64,000 bases of DNA. Source: an uncultured Alistipes sp. (GTDB lineage: Bacteria; Bacteroidota; Bacteroidia; Bacteroidales; Rikenellaceae). The notes under the pieces were generated by a model that was not told where the DNA came from, made no database searches, and saw only the letters and a list, made by a program, of their open reading frames with translations. Location: contig UQDC01000002.1 in NCBI GenBank assembly GCA_900539755.1, positions 1 through 64,000 on the forward strand, written 5' to 3'. Position numbers and translations under genes: made by a program. Shown here one piece after another: positions 35,830 through 45,022 of the stretch; positions within the stretch are counted from its first letter, which is position 1, and each line of letters begins with the position of its first letter.

Positions 35830-36717
35830 ATGAGCGAAAATAGCAACGACATACTTCGGCAGGTTCGTAAAATCGAGATCAAGACGCGCGGACTGAGCAA
35901 TGAAATCTTTGCGGGGCAGTATCACAGTGCCTTCAAAGGACGGGGTATGGCTTTCAGTGAGGTGCGCGAGTATCGTATCGGTGACGATGTGCGTGACATC
36001 GATTGGAATGTAACCGCCCGGAGTCGTGCTCCACATGTCAAGGTCTATGAAGAGGAGCGCGAATTGACCATGATGCTGCTGGTCGATGTGAGTGGATCGC
36101 GCCTGTTCGGTTCGACCTCCAAACTCAAAAAGAATCTGATCACCGAGATTGCTGCCGTGCTGGCCTTTTCGGCTACCGAAAATAACGATAAGGTGGGCTG
36201 TATTTTCTTCAGTGACCGGGTCGAGAAATTTATTCCGCCCAAGAAGGGTCGGGCTCATATTCTGATGATTATCCGTGAACTGATCGAGTTTACCCCCCAG
36301 GCAACCGGTACGGATGTGGGCGAAGCGTTGCACTATCTGACCAACGTGCTCAAAAAACGTTCAACAGCTTTCGTCTTGTCCGATTTTATGGATTGTGATG
36401 GTGTGGAACGGGTCCGTTTTGAAGACCCTTTGAAGATCGCCTCCGGTAAACATGATTTGGTCGGTATCCGTATTTATGACCGGCGTGAAGAGAGTCTGCC
36501 CGATGTGGGAATCCTGGAGTTGCAGGATGCCGAAACTGGAGAAAAGGTGTGGGTCGATACCTCTTCAGCCTCGACCCGAAAGGCCTATGCCGACCATTGG
36601 ACAAAAACCAATACACTGATCGACCACGCACTGAGTCGCGCTCGTGTGGATAATGTCCGTATTGCTACGGATGAAGATTATGTCAAATCGTTGATGAAAC
36701 TCTTTAAGCGCAGATGA
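35830..36717 (+). CDS. DUF58 / VWA-like protein of the Bat cluster
   Basis: A 295-residue cytoplasmic protein. The DUF58 signature GDDVRDIDWNVTARSR (51-66) is followed by a VWA-like fold with the MIDAS motif DVSGS (86-90). Family members pair with MoxR ATPases. The stop overlaps the start of the next gene by 4 bases (ATGA), so translation is coupled. Confidence 0.93.
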   Translation: MSENSNDILRQVRKIEIKTRGLSNEIFAGQYHSAFKGRGMAFSEVREYRIGDDVRDIDWNVTARSRAPHVKVYEEERELTMMLLVDVSGSRLFGSTSKLKKNLITEIAAVLAFSATENNDKVGCIFFSDRVEKFIPPKKGRAHILMIIRELIEFTPQATGTDVGEALHYLTNVLKKRSTAFVLSDFMDCDGVERVRFEDPLKIASGKHDLVGIRIYDRREESLPDVGILELQDAETGEKVWVDTSSASTRKAYADHWTKTNTLIDHALSRARVDNVRIATDEDYVKSLMKLFKRR

Positions 36718-38180
36718 TGCAAAAGATGTTTTGGAGATATATGTGTCGCTGGACCGTTGTATTGTTGATGGCTGCGGGCTTCTATGTGGCGGGACTGTTG
36801 ATGGCTCCTCGGGCACAGGGAGCGCTGCCGTCGCGTGCCGAGGCTGCAGCCCAAATAGACTCGATTGTGGCTCGCAACAGTGTCGATACTACCCGCAAGG
36901 GACGAAACGATGCTCCTGTTGTGCGAGCAAAACTTAGTGCCGACACCATTCTGATCGGTCAACGGGTCAAATTGCGGATCGAGGTGGACAAAGATGTGAT
37001 GCAGATGATCGGCTTCCCCGAATTTGAAAATGGTCGTTTGGCCGATTCGCTGGAGATCCTGATGCAATCTCGTATTGATACAGTACGTCAGGGACGTCGC
37101 GAGCACCTGAGTTGCGAATACCTGCTCACCTGCTTCTCGCCCGCCGATTATCGAATGGGAAAGTTCCCTGCATTGTGGGCCGACAAAAATATTGTCGATA
37201 CGGTCTGGTCAGTCGATTCGATCCGTCTGATCGTTATGGCTCCGCCCGTTGATACGGTCAATAACACCATTTATGATATTCGCCCTCCGATGCCTATTCC
37301 GTTGCGCTTTGGCGAGGTAAGCGGTTATATGCTGATTGGGTTGGTAGTGGCCCTGATTATCGCTTTGGTTATCTATCTGCTGCTCTTTAAACGGGGGAAA
37401 GGATTATTGGCTGCTTTGCGGGGACCGGCCGATCCTCCTCACGTGACGGCAATCAAGGAGCTTGAAAAACTGCATACCCAAAAGCTCTGGCAATGTGGTA
37501 AGTCCAAGCAGTATTATACCGGTTTGACCGAAATCCTGCGTGAATATCTGGTTGGTCGTTACCATTTCCAGGCGATGGAGATGACTTCGGCTGAAATTTT
37601 GGCCTGCATTCGGGAGTTGGCTGTCGAAGAGCGTTCGGCTGCACGCCTGAAACGTTTGCTTGAAGTGGCTGATTTTGTCAAGTTTGCCAAACTCGAACCC
37701 GATCCCGAGCAGAACGAAGATGCTTACCAGGATGCATACTATTTTGTTGAAGAGACGAAAGAGCAACCAGCCGAGCAACAGAGTGGACAGAACGGGAACG
37801 GACAGAATGAGCAGAGCGGAGCGAATGCGATGCAGTCCACCGTTGTGCCTCAGTCGCCTGTCGTGTCGCAAGCGTCGGGCATACCGCAGAGCACTTCTCA
37901 GCCGATTACGGCTCAGCGGGTAGTGAGTCCACAGGGAACAGGTGCGGAACAATCTGTGCAAACCCCAAAGGTTCAGAATGCGGCCGGATCTTACGAGTCA
38001 ATCTCATCACTTGGTCCTGATGCTAACTCAATCAAGCAGCGATCGCAAACGGAGTTTATGCCACATGCTGCAGATGAGTACACTCCAACCTATCGAGGTG
38101 TTGTGGAAAATCAGCCGTCAGTTGATAGGAGTGCTGAGGTTTTGAAGGATGATAACGCTAAGAAGGAGGAGCAGGCATGA
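36714..38180 (+). CDS. Membrane protein of the Bat cluster (BatD/DUF4381-like)
   Basis: A 488-residue protein. An N-terminal signal or anchor (about 12-35) is followed by a periplasmic beta-rich region with BatD-like features (AKLSADTILIGQRVKLRIEVD). A central transmembrane helix (about 204-223) and a cytoplasmic helical part follow (EILREYLVGRYHFQAMEMTSAEIL, typical of the DUF4381-type partner). The last 130 residues are Gln/Ser/Pro-rich and low-complexity. The combination looks like a hybrid of the two roles normally held by separate genes, since no separate batD is present. Four-base overlaps on both sides show coupling. Confidence 0.72.
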   Translation: MMQKMFWRYMCRWTVVLLMAAGFYVAGLLMAPRAQGALPSRAEAAAQIDSIVARNSVDTTRKGRNDAPVVRAKLSADTILIGQRVKLRIEVDKDVMQMIGFPEFENGRLADSLEILMQSRIDTVRQGRREHLSCEYLLTCFSPADYRMGKFPALWADKNIVDTVWSVDSIRLIVMAPPVDTVNNTIYDIRPPMPIPLRFGEVSGYMLIGLVVALIIALVIYLLLFKRGKGLLAALRGPADPPHVTAIKELEKLHTQKLWQCGKSKQYYTGLTEILREYLVGRYHFQAMEMTSAEILACIRELAVEERSAARLKRLLEVADFVKFAKLEPDPEQNEDAYQDAYYFVEETKEQPAEQQSGQNGNGQNEQSGANAMQSTVVPQSPVVSQASGIPQSTSQPITAQRVVSPQGTGAEQSVQTPKVQNAAGSYESISSLGPDANSIKQRSQTEFMPHAADEYTPTYRGVVENQPSVDRSAEVLKDDNAKKEEQA

Positions 38181-39037
38181 AAACGGCGATGATACGGAGA
38201 ATTGCATGGGGAATCCTGGTGTTGATCGGCTTGGGAGTAGAGTCGGCGTGGGCACAACGTTATCCCGAACGGCGTGTGTTGCGTTCTGGAAATAAACTTT
38301 ACGAGAAAGAGCAATATGCGGAAGCCGAAACTCAATATCGTAAAGCGCAGGATATGAATCCCACCTATGAAGGACTGTTTAATCTTGCAGATGTGCTTTA
38401 CAAACAGAAACGGTACGAAGAGGCGCTCAATATTCTCAAGCAGATTGCGCGGGATGATGTGGCTGGGATGCATGCTCCCGATGCGTATTACAATTTGGGT
38501 AATACTTACTTTCAAATGAAGAAGTTACCCGAGGCGGCGGAAGCCTATAAAAATACCTTGCGACGCAATCCTAACGATGAAGAGGCCCGTTACAATTTGG
38601 CCTATGTGTTGGAGCTGATGAAACAGAATAACAATCAGAACAACAACCAGAATAACCAGAACAATCAGAATCAGAACAACCAAAACAATAATCAAAATCA
38701 AAACCAGAACCAGAATAATCCGAACGATCAGAATAATCAAAAGCAGCCGCCCAAGAAGGATCAGGGCAATGGAAATAATGATCAACAGGATCAGAATAAG
38801 GATAAGAACAACGATCAGAATCAAAACCAGGACGGACAGCAGAATCCGGATCAGAACGGTCAGAATCCTCAGGGACAGAATCCAGAACAGGGAGATGGCC
38901 AGTCTCAACCCAATCGGATGAGTCGGGAGGAGGCTGATCGGATGTTGGACGCCGTTCAGAGCAATGAAGACAATACTAAGAAGAAGGTTGAGGCTCGTAA
39001 AGCACGGGCTGTGGCTCCTTCTGGAAAGAACTGGTAG
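38177..39037 (+). CDS. batC: TPR protein BatC-like with Asn/Gln-rich region
   Basis: A 286-residue exported protein with an N-terminal signal or anchor (about 10-28). TPR units run from about 35 to 145 (GNKLYEKEQYAEAETQYRKA, YNLGNTYFQMKKLPEAAEAYKN). A stretch of about 95 residues (148-243) made mostly of Asn, Gln and Asp comes next, then the conserved BatC-like ending (SREEADRMLDAVQSNEDNTKKKV). The Asn/Gln stretch is encoded by AAT/AAC/CAG repeats and may vary in length between strains. BatC proteins scaffold the Bat complex in the periplasm. Confidence 0.85.
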   Translation: MKTAMIRRIAWGILVLIGLGVESAWAQRYPERRVLRSGNKLYEKEQYAEAETQYRKAQDMNPTYEGLFNLADVLYKQKRYEEALNILKQIARDDVAGMHAPDAYYNLGNTYFQMKKLPEAAEAYKNTLRRNPNDEEARYNLAYVLELMKQNNNQNNNQNNQNNQNQNNQNNNQNQNQNQNNPNDQNNQKQPPKKDQGNGNNDQQDQNKDKNNDQNQNQDGQQNPDQNGQNPQGQNPEQGDGQSQPNRMSREEADRMLDAVQSNEDNTKKKVEARKARAVAPSGKNW

Positions 39038-39365
39038 TACGAAATTGTTTTTTGTGCAGATTTTTCGTTGATGATGCTTTTCTGGTGAAGAACTTTACTT
39101 TATCAAATGAACTGGAGAGGTTGAACGGAGGAAATTGTAGCGGAGGGATTAAACGGCGGATCCGAATCCTGTGGAGCAATGGACAAAGAGGGTTCGGATG
39201 TGGGAGGAATTGAACACGAGGTTGTCTGTAATGAACCGGAATTGGTATGCTTGAACAGTTGCTTTTTAACTAAAACTCAATGCGGAATTCAGGCGGATAA
39301 ACTAAAGTGGTGTGTGAATCGGCCAATGTATAAGGCCGGAGAACGAAGTAAAGAGAAAAAAGATT
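39038..39365. other. Gap before batA
   Basis: 328 bases, purine-rich on the + strand. One + ORF of 69 codons (39179-39388) runs into batA but has no family resemblance and is treated as chance. No terminator is seen. Confidence 0.35.
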
Positions 39366-40364
39366 GTGGATATTATAAGATTCGTTAATCCAGAATTGTT
39401 GTGGCTGTCGGTATTGGTCGTGCCGATGGTAGCCTATTATATCTATCGGTTGCGCCAAGGCGGTGGAGCGACAATGCGTATCTCGACGGTAGATGGCGTG
39501 CGTCGTGTTCCCCGTTCGATGAAATATTATCTGCGCCATCTGCCGATCGTGTTGCGTTCGTTGGCGGTTATTCTGATTGCGGTAGCTCTGGCCCGCCCTC
39601 AAAGTGCCGAACACAATTCGAACAGCACGACTGAAGGTATTGACATTGTCATGTCGGTCGATGTCTCGGGTAGTATGTTGGCCCGCGACTTTACACCGGA
39701 TCGTCTCGGTGCCGCTAAAGAGGTGGCTTCGAACTTCATTATGGACCGCCCCAACGACCGGATCGGGTTGGTCGTATTTGCGGGTGAGAGCTTTACACAA
39801 TGCCCGCTGACTACTGATAAACGATCCTTGCTCAGTCTGCTGGGTAGCGTGAAGAGCGGAATGATCGATGATGGTACTGCGATTGGTAACGGTTTGGCAA
39901 CCGCTGTGAACCGCTTGCGCGAAAGTCAGGCCAAAAGTAAAGTGATTATTTTGCTGACAGATGGAGTCAATAACAGTGGACAAATTGCACCGTTGACTGC
40001 CGCCGAAATTGCCCAGAGTTATGGGATCCGTGTCTATACTGTGGGTGTCGGTACGATGGGAATGGCTCCTTATCCTGCTATCGATATGTGGGGACATTTA
40101 ACGTTCCAACCGATGAAGGTCGAGATCGATGAAAAGATGTTGACCGAGATTGCCGAAATGACCGGTGGAAAATATTTCAGAGCTACCGACAATCGGCGGC
40201 TCAAGGACGTTTATGACGAAATCAATCAGTTGGAGCGTAGCCGTGTAGAGGTGGAGAATTTTACCCATTATCAAGAACGTTTTACGCTGTTTGCTATATT
40301 GGCTTTGGTGTTGCTTATCGGTGAATTTGTCCTGCGACAGACCTGGCTGAGACGCTTGCCCTAA
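39366..40364 (+). CDS. batA: BatA, VWA-domain membrane protein
   Basis: A 332-residue protein with two N-terminal transmembrane helices (about 11-27 and 60-76), a periplasm-facing VWA domain with the MIDAS motif DVSGS (99-103) and the MIDAS Thr/Asp in LLTDGVNNSG, and a C-terminal transmembrane helix (about 306-324). GTG at 39366 is the most likely start; it gives the conserved opening FVNPELLWL, and no ATG is nearby in frame. BatA/BatB form a membrane complex linked to oxygen or oxidative stress tolerance in Bacteroides. Confidence 0.92.
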   Translation: MDIIRFVNPELLWLSVLVVPMVAYYIYRLRQGGGATMRISTVDGVRRVPRSMKYYLRHLPIVLRSLAVILIAVALARPQSAEHNSNSTTEGIDIVMSVDVSGSMLARDFTPDRLGAAKEVASNFIMDRPNDRIGLVVFAGESFTQCPLTTDKRSLLSLLGSVKSGMIDDGTAIGNGLATAVNRLRESQAKSKVIILLTDGVNNSGQIAPLTAAEIAQSYGIRVYTVGVGTMGMAPYPAIDMWGHLTFQPMKVEIDEKMLTEIAEMTGGKYFRATDNRRLKDVYDEINQLERSRVEVENFTHYQERFTLFAILALVLLIGEFVLRQTWLRRLP

Positions 40365-40487
40365 TGTTGAAAGGAGGGTAAGCCTGATCCAAAAGTCGAT
40401 GTGCGTTACATGGATGTGAATTGTCAGCTGTTTTGAGGTTGTGTATCTCCTATAGACTTCATTAATAGCTACTAATAATCAATAAAA

Positions 40488-41531
40488 ATGTTCAGATTCG
40501 GAAGTCCGGAATATCTATATTTATTGTTGTTACTACCGTTGATGGTAGTGCTGTTCGTTTATGCGGTAAAGGCGCGTCACCGTGCTTTGGAGCGCTTCGC
40601 GGATCGGGCTCTGCTCCCGAAATTGATGCCCGAGGCTTCGCCGGCACGACTCAAATTACGTTTTGTATTGTTGACGTTGGCCATACTGTTTATGATTTTG
40701 GCTTTGGCACGTCCTCAGTTTGGCTCGAAATTGCGTGAGGAGAAACGTCAGGGGATCGAAATCATGCTTGCTGTCGATGTGTCGAACAGTATGTTGGCCG
40801 AGGACTTCGAACCAAGCCGCCTGGAGAGAACGAAATATGCGATCGATCGACTGACCGAAAAACTCAATGAAGATCGCATCGGATTAATCGTTTTTGCAGG
40901 TGATGCCTATGTGCAGCTGCCCATTACGTCGGATTATGTAACGGCACGTAATTTCGCCCAACAGATTTCGCCCGATATGGTTTCACGTCAGGGTACGGCC
41001 CTCGGAGCTGCAATTGATCTGGCGGCCAGCTCCTTTTCGGCGGGCAGTGAGGGAAGTCGAGTGATTATTTTGATTTCAGACGGTGAAAACCATGAAGATG
41101 ATGCTATAGCGGCTGCTCAGATGGCAGCTGAACGGGGAATTAAGATCTATACGATCGGTATCGGTACACCTGAAGGTGCCCCCATTCGGATTGGAGGTGA
41201 TTTTATTAAAGATGCTGATGGTAAAATGGTGGTTTCCAAACTCGATGAATCAACCTTGGAGCAAATTGCAATGGCTACCGGCGGAGGTTATATTCGGGCA
41301 TCAAACCGCAGTTTGGGGTTGAATGAGATCATCAAACAGATCAATGAGGTGGAACGTAAAGACTTGACCGAATCGATCTTTGAGGATTTCAGTGAACAGT
41401 ACCATTACCCGCTTGCCATAGCGTTGGCATTGTTGTTGGTCGAGCTGTTGATTCCGAATCGTCGCAGCCGATTATTGCAGCGTCTCAATATCTTCCGCAA
41501 GAAAAGAGTGGAAGAGAACAACCTGGATTGA
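40488..41531 (+). CDS. batB: BatB, VWA-domain membrane protein
   Basis: A 347-residue paralogue of BatA with the same layout: the FGSPEYLYLLLLLPLM opening, a second transmembrane helix (about 58-74), a VWA domain with MIDAS DVSNS (97-101) and a C-terminal helix near 312-326, ending in a basic tail. It lies 123 bases after batA. No batD or batE follows; the cluster stops at a strong terminator about 250 bases on. Confidence 0.92.
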   Translation: MFRFGSPEYLYLLLLLPLMVVLFVYAVKARHRALERFADRALLPKLMPEASPARLKLRFVLLTLAILFMILALARPQFGSKLREEKRQGIEIMLAVDVSNSMLAEDFEPSRLERTKYAIDRLTEKLNEDRIGLIVFAGDAYVQLPITSDYVTARNFAQQISPDMVSRQGTALGAAIDLAASSFSAGSEGSRVIILISDGENHEDDAIAAAQMAAERGIKIYTIGIGTPEGAPIRIGGDFIKDADGKMVVSKLDESTLEQIAMATGGGYIRASNRSLGLNEIIKQINEVERKDLTESIFEDFSEQYHYPLAIALALLLVELLIPNRRSRLLQRLNIFRKKRVEENNLD

Positions 41532-41780
41532 TTGTAGAACTCTGGGGGTGAGCCTAGGCAAAATGAGTTGCATCTTGTCACGAGTCAATCCCGTTTAGGA
41601 GATTTGGGGGGTGAGTGGCATAGGCTTGTGTCGGGAAACAGAGGTAGTTATAGCCTTTAAAATAACTATTGAAAGAAAAGGCGGCGTGGTCGTTCTATAA
41701 GTAAGTTATACATGAGTTTCAATATGTCTATTGTGGAAAAGTGAGACTTTGACCAGAAGCCACTCCATAGATGGGATTTA
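41532..41780. other. Intergenic region after batB
   Basis: About 250 bases without a gene, ahead of the shared terminator. Confidence 0.35.
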
Positions 41781-41825
41781 AAAAGAGCAGGAAAGACAAT
41801 GACATTTAGTCTTTCCTGCTCTTTT
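41781..41825. terminator. Strong bidirectional terminator between the Bat cluster and the surface-lipoprotein operon
   Basis: A perfect 17-bp stem (41781-41797 with 41809-41825) with an 11-nt loop, A-rich before and T-rich after. It serves batB on the + strand and may also end the minus-strand operon, whose last stop is at 42107. Between 41826 and 42106 no gene is seen. Confidence 0.9.
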
Positions 41826-42106
41826 TAGATTGTTGTATTATCGAGACTGCAGTTTGCCCCTGGGGGTATCTGCAAAATGCGAGAACGTTTGATACGTGTC
41901 CGAGCTCTTCTTAGTATGCAGAAAGTGGATGGGGCTTTCGTTTAATGTTTAGTGTGGTATATAATTCTCCTTCCTTTTAGGCTTGTCTGTGGCGTGCGAT
42001 TCATGTTGTGTTTTATCTATGCCCTATGTCGACTAGGGCAAGAGTTTACTGTTGATACTTACCCTAATCTTCAGGATTTGCGAGATAAACCACATCCGTT
42101 GATAGC

Positions 42107-43756
42107 CTATTCCGTAACCTCGTCGTAAACCAGTTCGAAATCATCAACCCACATCTTGCTGTCCCGGCTGCCAATGTAGTAATCTCCGTAACGCGAAGCC
42201 GAAATCACCAACACAAGATGAGTCGGTACCAAATTGGTCTCATTGTATTTGAGCTTGATGGTAAATTGCTGCCAATCGGCTACCGTTTTGTCCAAAACTA
42301 ATTCACCATAAGCAATCACGGCCGGACTGTTCGGATTAAAGAAGGTGTTCTTATCTCGTGTATCGACGCATATAGGTACTTCGTCAGTGCCTAACATCTT
42401 GTCTCCCGTTGTCTCTTTTTCGCAGACACCATACTCTTCAGGCGTCCAAGTCCCTACTGCGACATAGATCATACCATTGTCAGGATCGCCTTTGTTGATA
42501 GTCACACCCGTAGGTTGACTTGTCCCAACATCAGTAATGGCTCCACAGTTGTATTTGACCCATCCCCGTAATGCCGTTGGACGTTGTGTGAATGGGCGAC
42601 CGAAACCGACAATGCCGTTCGTGCCTCGTGTGGCTACATATTCTCCGACAAACAGGTTGCCGGCAGCCAATTTGCCGATACCAGCAAGACCGGCCAGCTT
42701 CGATTGCAGTAAGGCCGCATATTGACCATCACTGCCTGGACGTTTGTCGCTCGTCTTGTCGGTTAGCGTCTCCTTGACAACGGCTGCACCGGTGTTACCG
42801 GTTCCCCAGAACGCCTCATCTCGGGTCACTCCCGGATATACAATATCATTCTCAGTGCACCACTCTTCGAATCCTCCGTTGGGCAGTGCACGTTCGATGT
42901 CTGTGGTGACGGTAGTTACCGGTGATTCATCGGTGTCAGAGTAGGCCACCAGTTCATAAGAGGTTTCTGGCTCAAGTCCCGATAGGCAGGTCTTAAATGC
43001 ACCTCCAGTCACCTCTACCTTTTCTGTTGGTACTGTGATCCAGTCAGTAGTGCCCTGCTTGCGGTAGCGGAACCCCAAATCTGTGCCCGAACGCCCTTCG
43101 CCATACAACCAAATAATCCGCGTCCAAACATCTACCCGTGAGAATTGTGCGGTTACCTCAGTCGGGATCACATATAGAGACCAGCGTTCAGTCTCGCCGT
43201 GATAGGTGATATCGATGGTACGATAGTTTTCGAATGAGGTGATTTCACTTGGGGCGGGAGTCATGGTGGTGATATCTGCCGGCCCCAGCTTTAGGGCTGT
43301 TATTTTGATGTTATCCATGTCTGTCCCTTCGGGAACATGTACCGTGGCGGTGTGATGCTCGACATCAAAGGTTGCAGCTCCAATTTGCGACTCAACGGTG
43401 AATATGCGTTCAATCTCTTGCTCGGCACGTATGGTCCATTCATAATCCTGATATAGTGAAAGGGTAACCGGCAGCTCTGCACTCAGGTCAAAGGTTCCGG
43501 GAACGGTAATGGAACTAGAGCCACCTTCTGTAATCTCCAATTTGCTGATCTCGACCTGTTTGATGTTGGTTTGCTCTTCCAGGTGCAATGTGACAACACG
43601 TGTTTTCTGATCGATGTCAGATGTTTCGCAGGTGAACCCCTCTCCCTGAACCCCGAGAATGTCAAGGGTTACGACCGGGTAGGGAATGTCATTCTTGATG
43701 CAGGAGACCAGAATGAGAACGGAAACATATAAGAATATGTGGCAAAACCTATTCAT
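42107..43756 (-). CDS. PCMD-domain surface lipoprotein
   Basis: A 549-residue lipoprotein (Cys19 in ILVSC). After two or more small beta-sandwich domains (about 30-280, including a fibronectin-like EPETSYELVAYS part) comes a PCMD domain (putative carbohydrate metabolism domain, about 290-549). It starts at LPNGGFEEW, continues with the GQYAALLQSKLAG and KLAAGNLFVGEY motifs, and ends in SRYGDYYIGSRDSKMWVDDFELVY. PCMD folds as a jelly roll like carbohydrate-binding modules. It is the last gene of the operon, 6 bases after the beta-barrel gene, and is presumably displayed on the outer membrane. Confidence 0.88.
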   Translation of the reverse strand: MNRFCHIFLYVSVLILVSCIKNDIPYPVVTLDILGVQGEGFTCETSDIDQKTRVVTLHLEEQTNIKQVEISKLEITEGGSSSITVPGTFDLSAELPVTLSLYQDYEWTIRAEQEIERIFTVESQIGAATFDVEHHTATVHVPEGTDMDNIKITALKLGPADITTMTPAPSEITSFENYRTIDITYHGETERWSLYVIPTEVTAQFSRVDVWTRIIWLYGEGRSGTDLGFRYRKQGTTDWITVPTEKVEVTGGAFKTCLSGLEPETSYELVAYSDTDESPVTTVTTDIERALPNGGFEEWCTENDIVYPGVTRDEAFWGTGNTGAAVVKETLTDKTSDKRPGSDGQYAALLQSKLAGLAGIGKLAAGNLFVGEYVATRGTNGIVGFGRPFTQRPTALRGWVKYNCGAITDVGTSQPTGVTINKGDPDNGMIYVAVGTWTPEEYGVCEKETTGDKMLGTDEVPICVDTRDKNTFFNPNSPAVIAYGELVLDKTVADWQQFTIKLKYNETNLVPTHLVLVISASRYGDYYIGSRDSKMWVDDFELVYDEVTE

Positions 43757-43762
43757 GCGTTG

Positions 43763-45013
43763 TTACAAAAAGAAGTTGACACCGATACGGATATTGGCCA
43801 GATTCAGACGGAATAACATTTTGGCGGTTTCACGCGATCCAATAATGTTGCCTTCACCGTCGCTTTGAGTCACCTTTGTATATTGGAGACCTCCCAATCC
43901 GAAAGAGATCGTACTACATACATTGGGGAAAATAAAGACCGAGCATCCGGGATTGAAGGAAAATTTAAATTGCTGGGTGTTACTGTGTGTCTTTTTTATC
44001 TGATCGTTCGAGTTGTAGGAAAAAAGTGATTTGCCTGTTTTGTATGAGGCTTCCAATTCGGCAAAAAGGCCAAAATGCCCTTTGTTGTCTATGGCGGCAT
44101 AGGAGCGCATGAAGAGTCCGAACGAAGCAGCCTGATTGTCCAAATGGATATCTGACAAATCAATGTTCATGTCGTTGGCCGATCCCAGATTCAATGTCGC
44201 GTTTCCAATATCGCCTTTTGTATTCGAGTAACCAAAACGGGCACCGATTCCGAGGTTGTTTTTGAGGAAAAACATAAACGACGGATTGATCGTAAACATG
44301 CTCCCTTTGAAATTCAGGTTGTCAAAGATCAGCAGATAGTCTGTATCATCGCTGTTGATTGCACCGTAAGAAACCGTCAACCCAATTGCTACTTCCCGTT
44401 TGAAGATGTAAGGAATGCGATTGATTTCACGATCCATACGGCGACGAGTCGGAAGAAAATGCTTTTTCTCTGCCTTTTGAGGTGCGGAGAGCATGGTCGA
44501 ATCTCCTCCTGATAACAACTGCTCCGAGTGTTGATCCAGCGTATACGCCGAAATTACGGGCAGCTCCACATCTACTTTTGTATTGGATGTCGGAGCGGGT
44601 ATGGAATCGAAGGACTCTAACCGTCTGGGTGCAGTCTGCGGAACGGTTTGCATCTCGGAGGTGTCTGCAATCGGAGACGATTGTTGGGAAACGTTTGACA
44701 GCTTTGCCTCCCGCTTGTCCCTCTTTTTGTTGGCTTTTTTCTCTTTATGTGCGTCTGCTGGAAGGGTTGAAGTCGTATCCTTTTTATAAATCGTTGATAC
44801 AACCTGAAGCGTGTCGAGAGTGTTAATCCTATTGTCAAGTTGGTTGTGTGATGATTGATCTATAAGCAGACTGTCAGCAATCACAGAAAGTTCACTATTG
44901 TCACCGTGTGTTGACAAACCGGAACGCCCCTCTCGTGCATAAAGGTTCGTAGAGATCATCAGTGAGATGATGACCATCAACAGCGAGATATATCTAATTT
45001 TCATTTTCATCAC
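43763..45013 (-). CDS. Outer-membrane beta-barrel protein, paralogue 2
   Basis: A 416-residue protein with a Sec signal peptide (cleavage after about residue 26, LYA). Residues 27-205 are a polar, Ser/Thr/Lys-rich, probably disordered region containing EKKANKKRDKREAK. A beta-barrel of about eight strands (about 210-416) follows, with alternating hydrophobic strands and a final INIRIGVNFFL-like strand ending in aromatic residues. The barrel aligns with that of the next upstream gene (FTINPSFMFFLKNNLGIGARFGYSNT against MKITPALGYALTNNMVVGVRFAYSRT), so the two arose by duplication. Probably an anchor, assembly platform or export pore for the operon's lipoproteins. Confidence 0.8.
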   Translation of the reverse strand: MMKMKIRYISLLMVIISLMISTNLYAREGRSGLSTHGDNSELSVIADSLLIDQSSHNQLDNRINTLDTLQVVSTIYKKDTTSTLPADAHKEKKANKKRDKREAKLSNVSQQSSPIADTSEMQTVPQTAPRRLESFDSIPAPTSNTKVDVELPVISAYTLDQHSEQLLSGGDSTMLSAPQKAEKKHFLPTRRRMDREINRIPYIFKREVAIGLTVSYGAINSDDTDYLLIFDNLNFKGSMFTINPSFMFFLKNNLGIGARFGYSNTKGDIGNATLNLGSANDMNIDLSDIHLDNQAASFGLFMRSYAAIDNKGHFGLFAELEASYKTGKSLFSYNSNDQIKKTHSNTQQFKFSFNPGCSVFIFPNVCSTISFGLGGLQYTKVTQSDGEGNIIGSRETAKMLFRLNLANIRIGVNFFL

Positions 45014-45022
45014 GTCGCCGGA

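Noticed and set aside
35506..36333. A 275-codon minus-strand ORF over the moxR-DUF58 gap
   Set aside because: Most of it is antisense to the DUF58 gene; composition is His/Thr/Ser-rich as expected of a shadow frame.
39179..39388. A 69-codon + ORF before batA
   Set aside because: It overlaps batA in another frame, has no family match and no clear ribosome-binding site.
39270..40097. A 275-codon minus-strand ORF over batA
   Set aside because: Antisense to a gene with an intact VWA domain; no recognised motifs.
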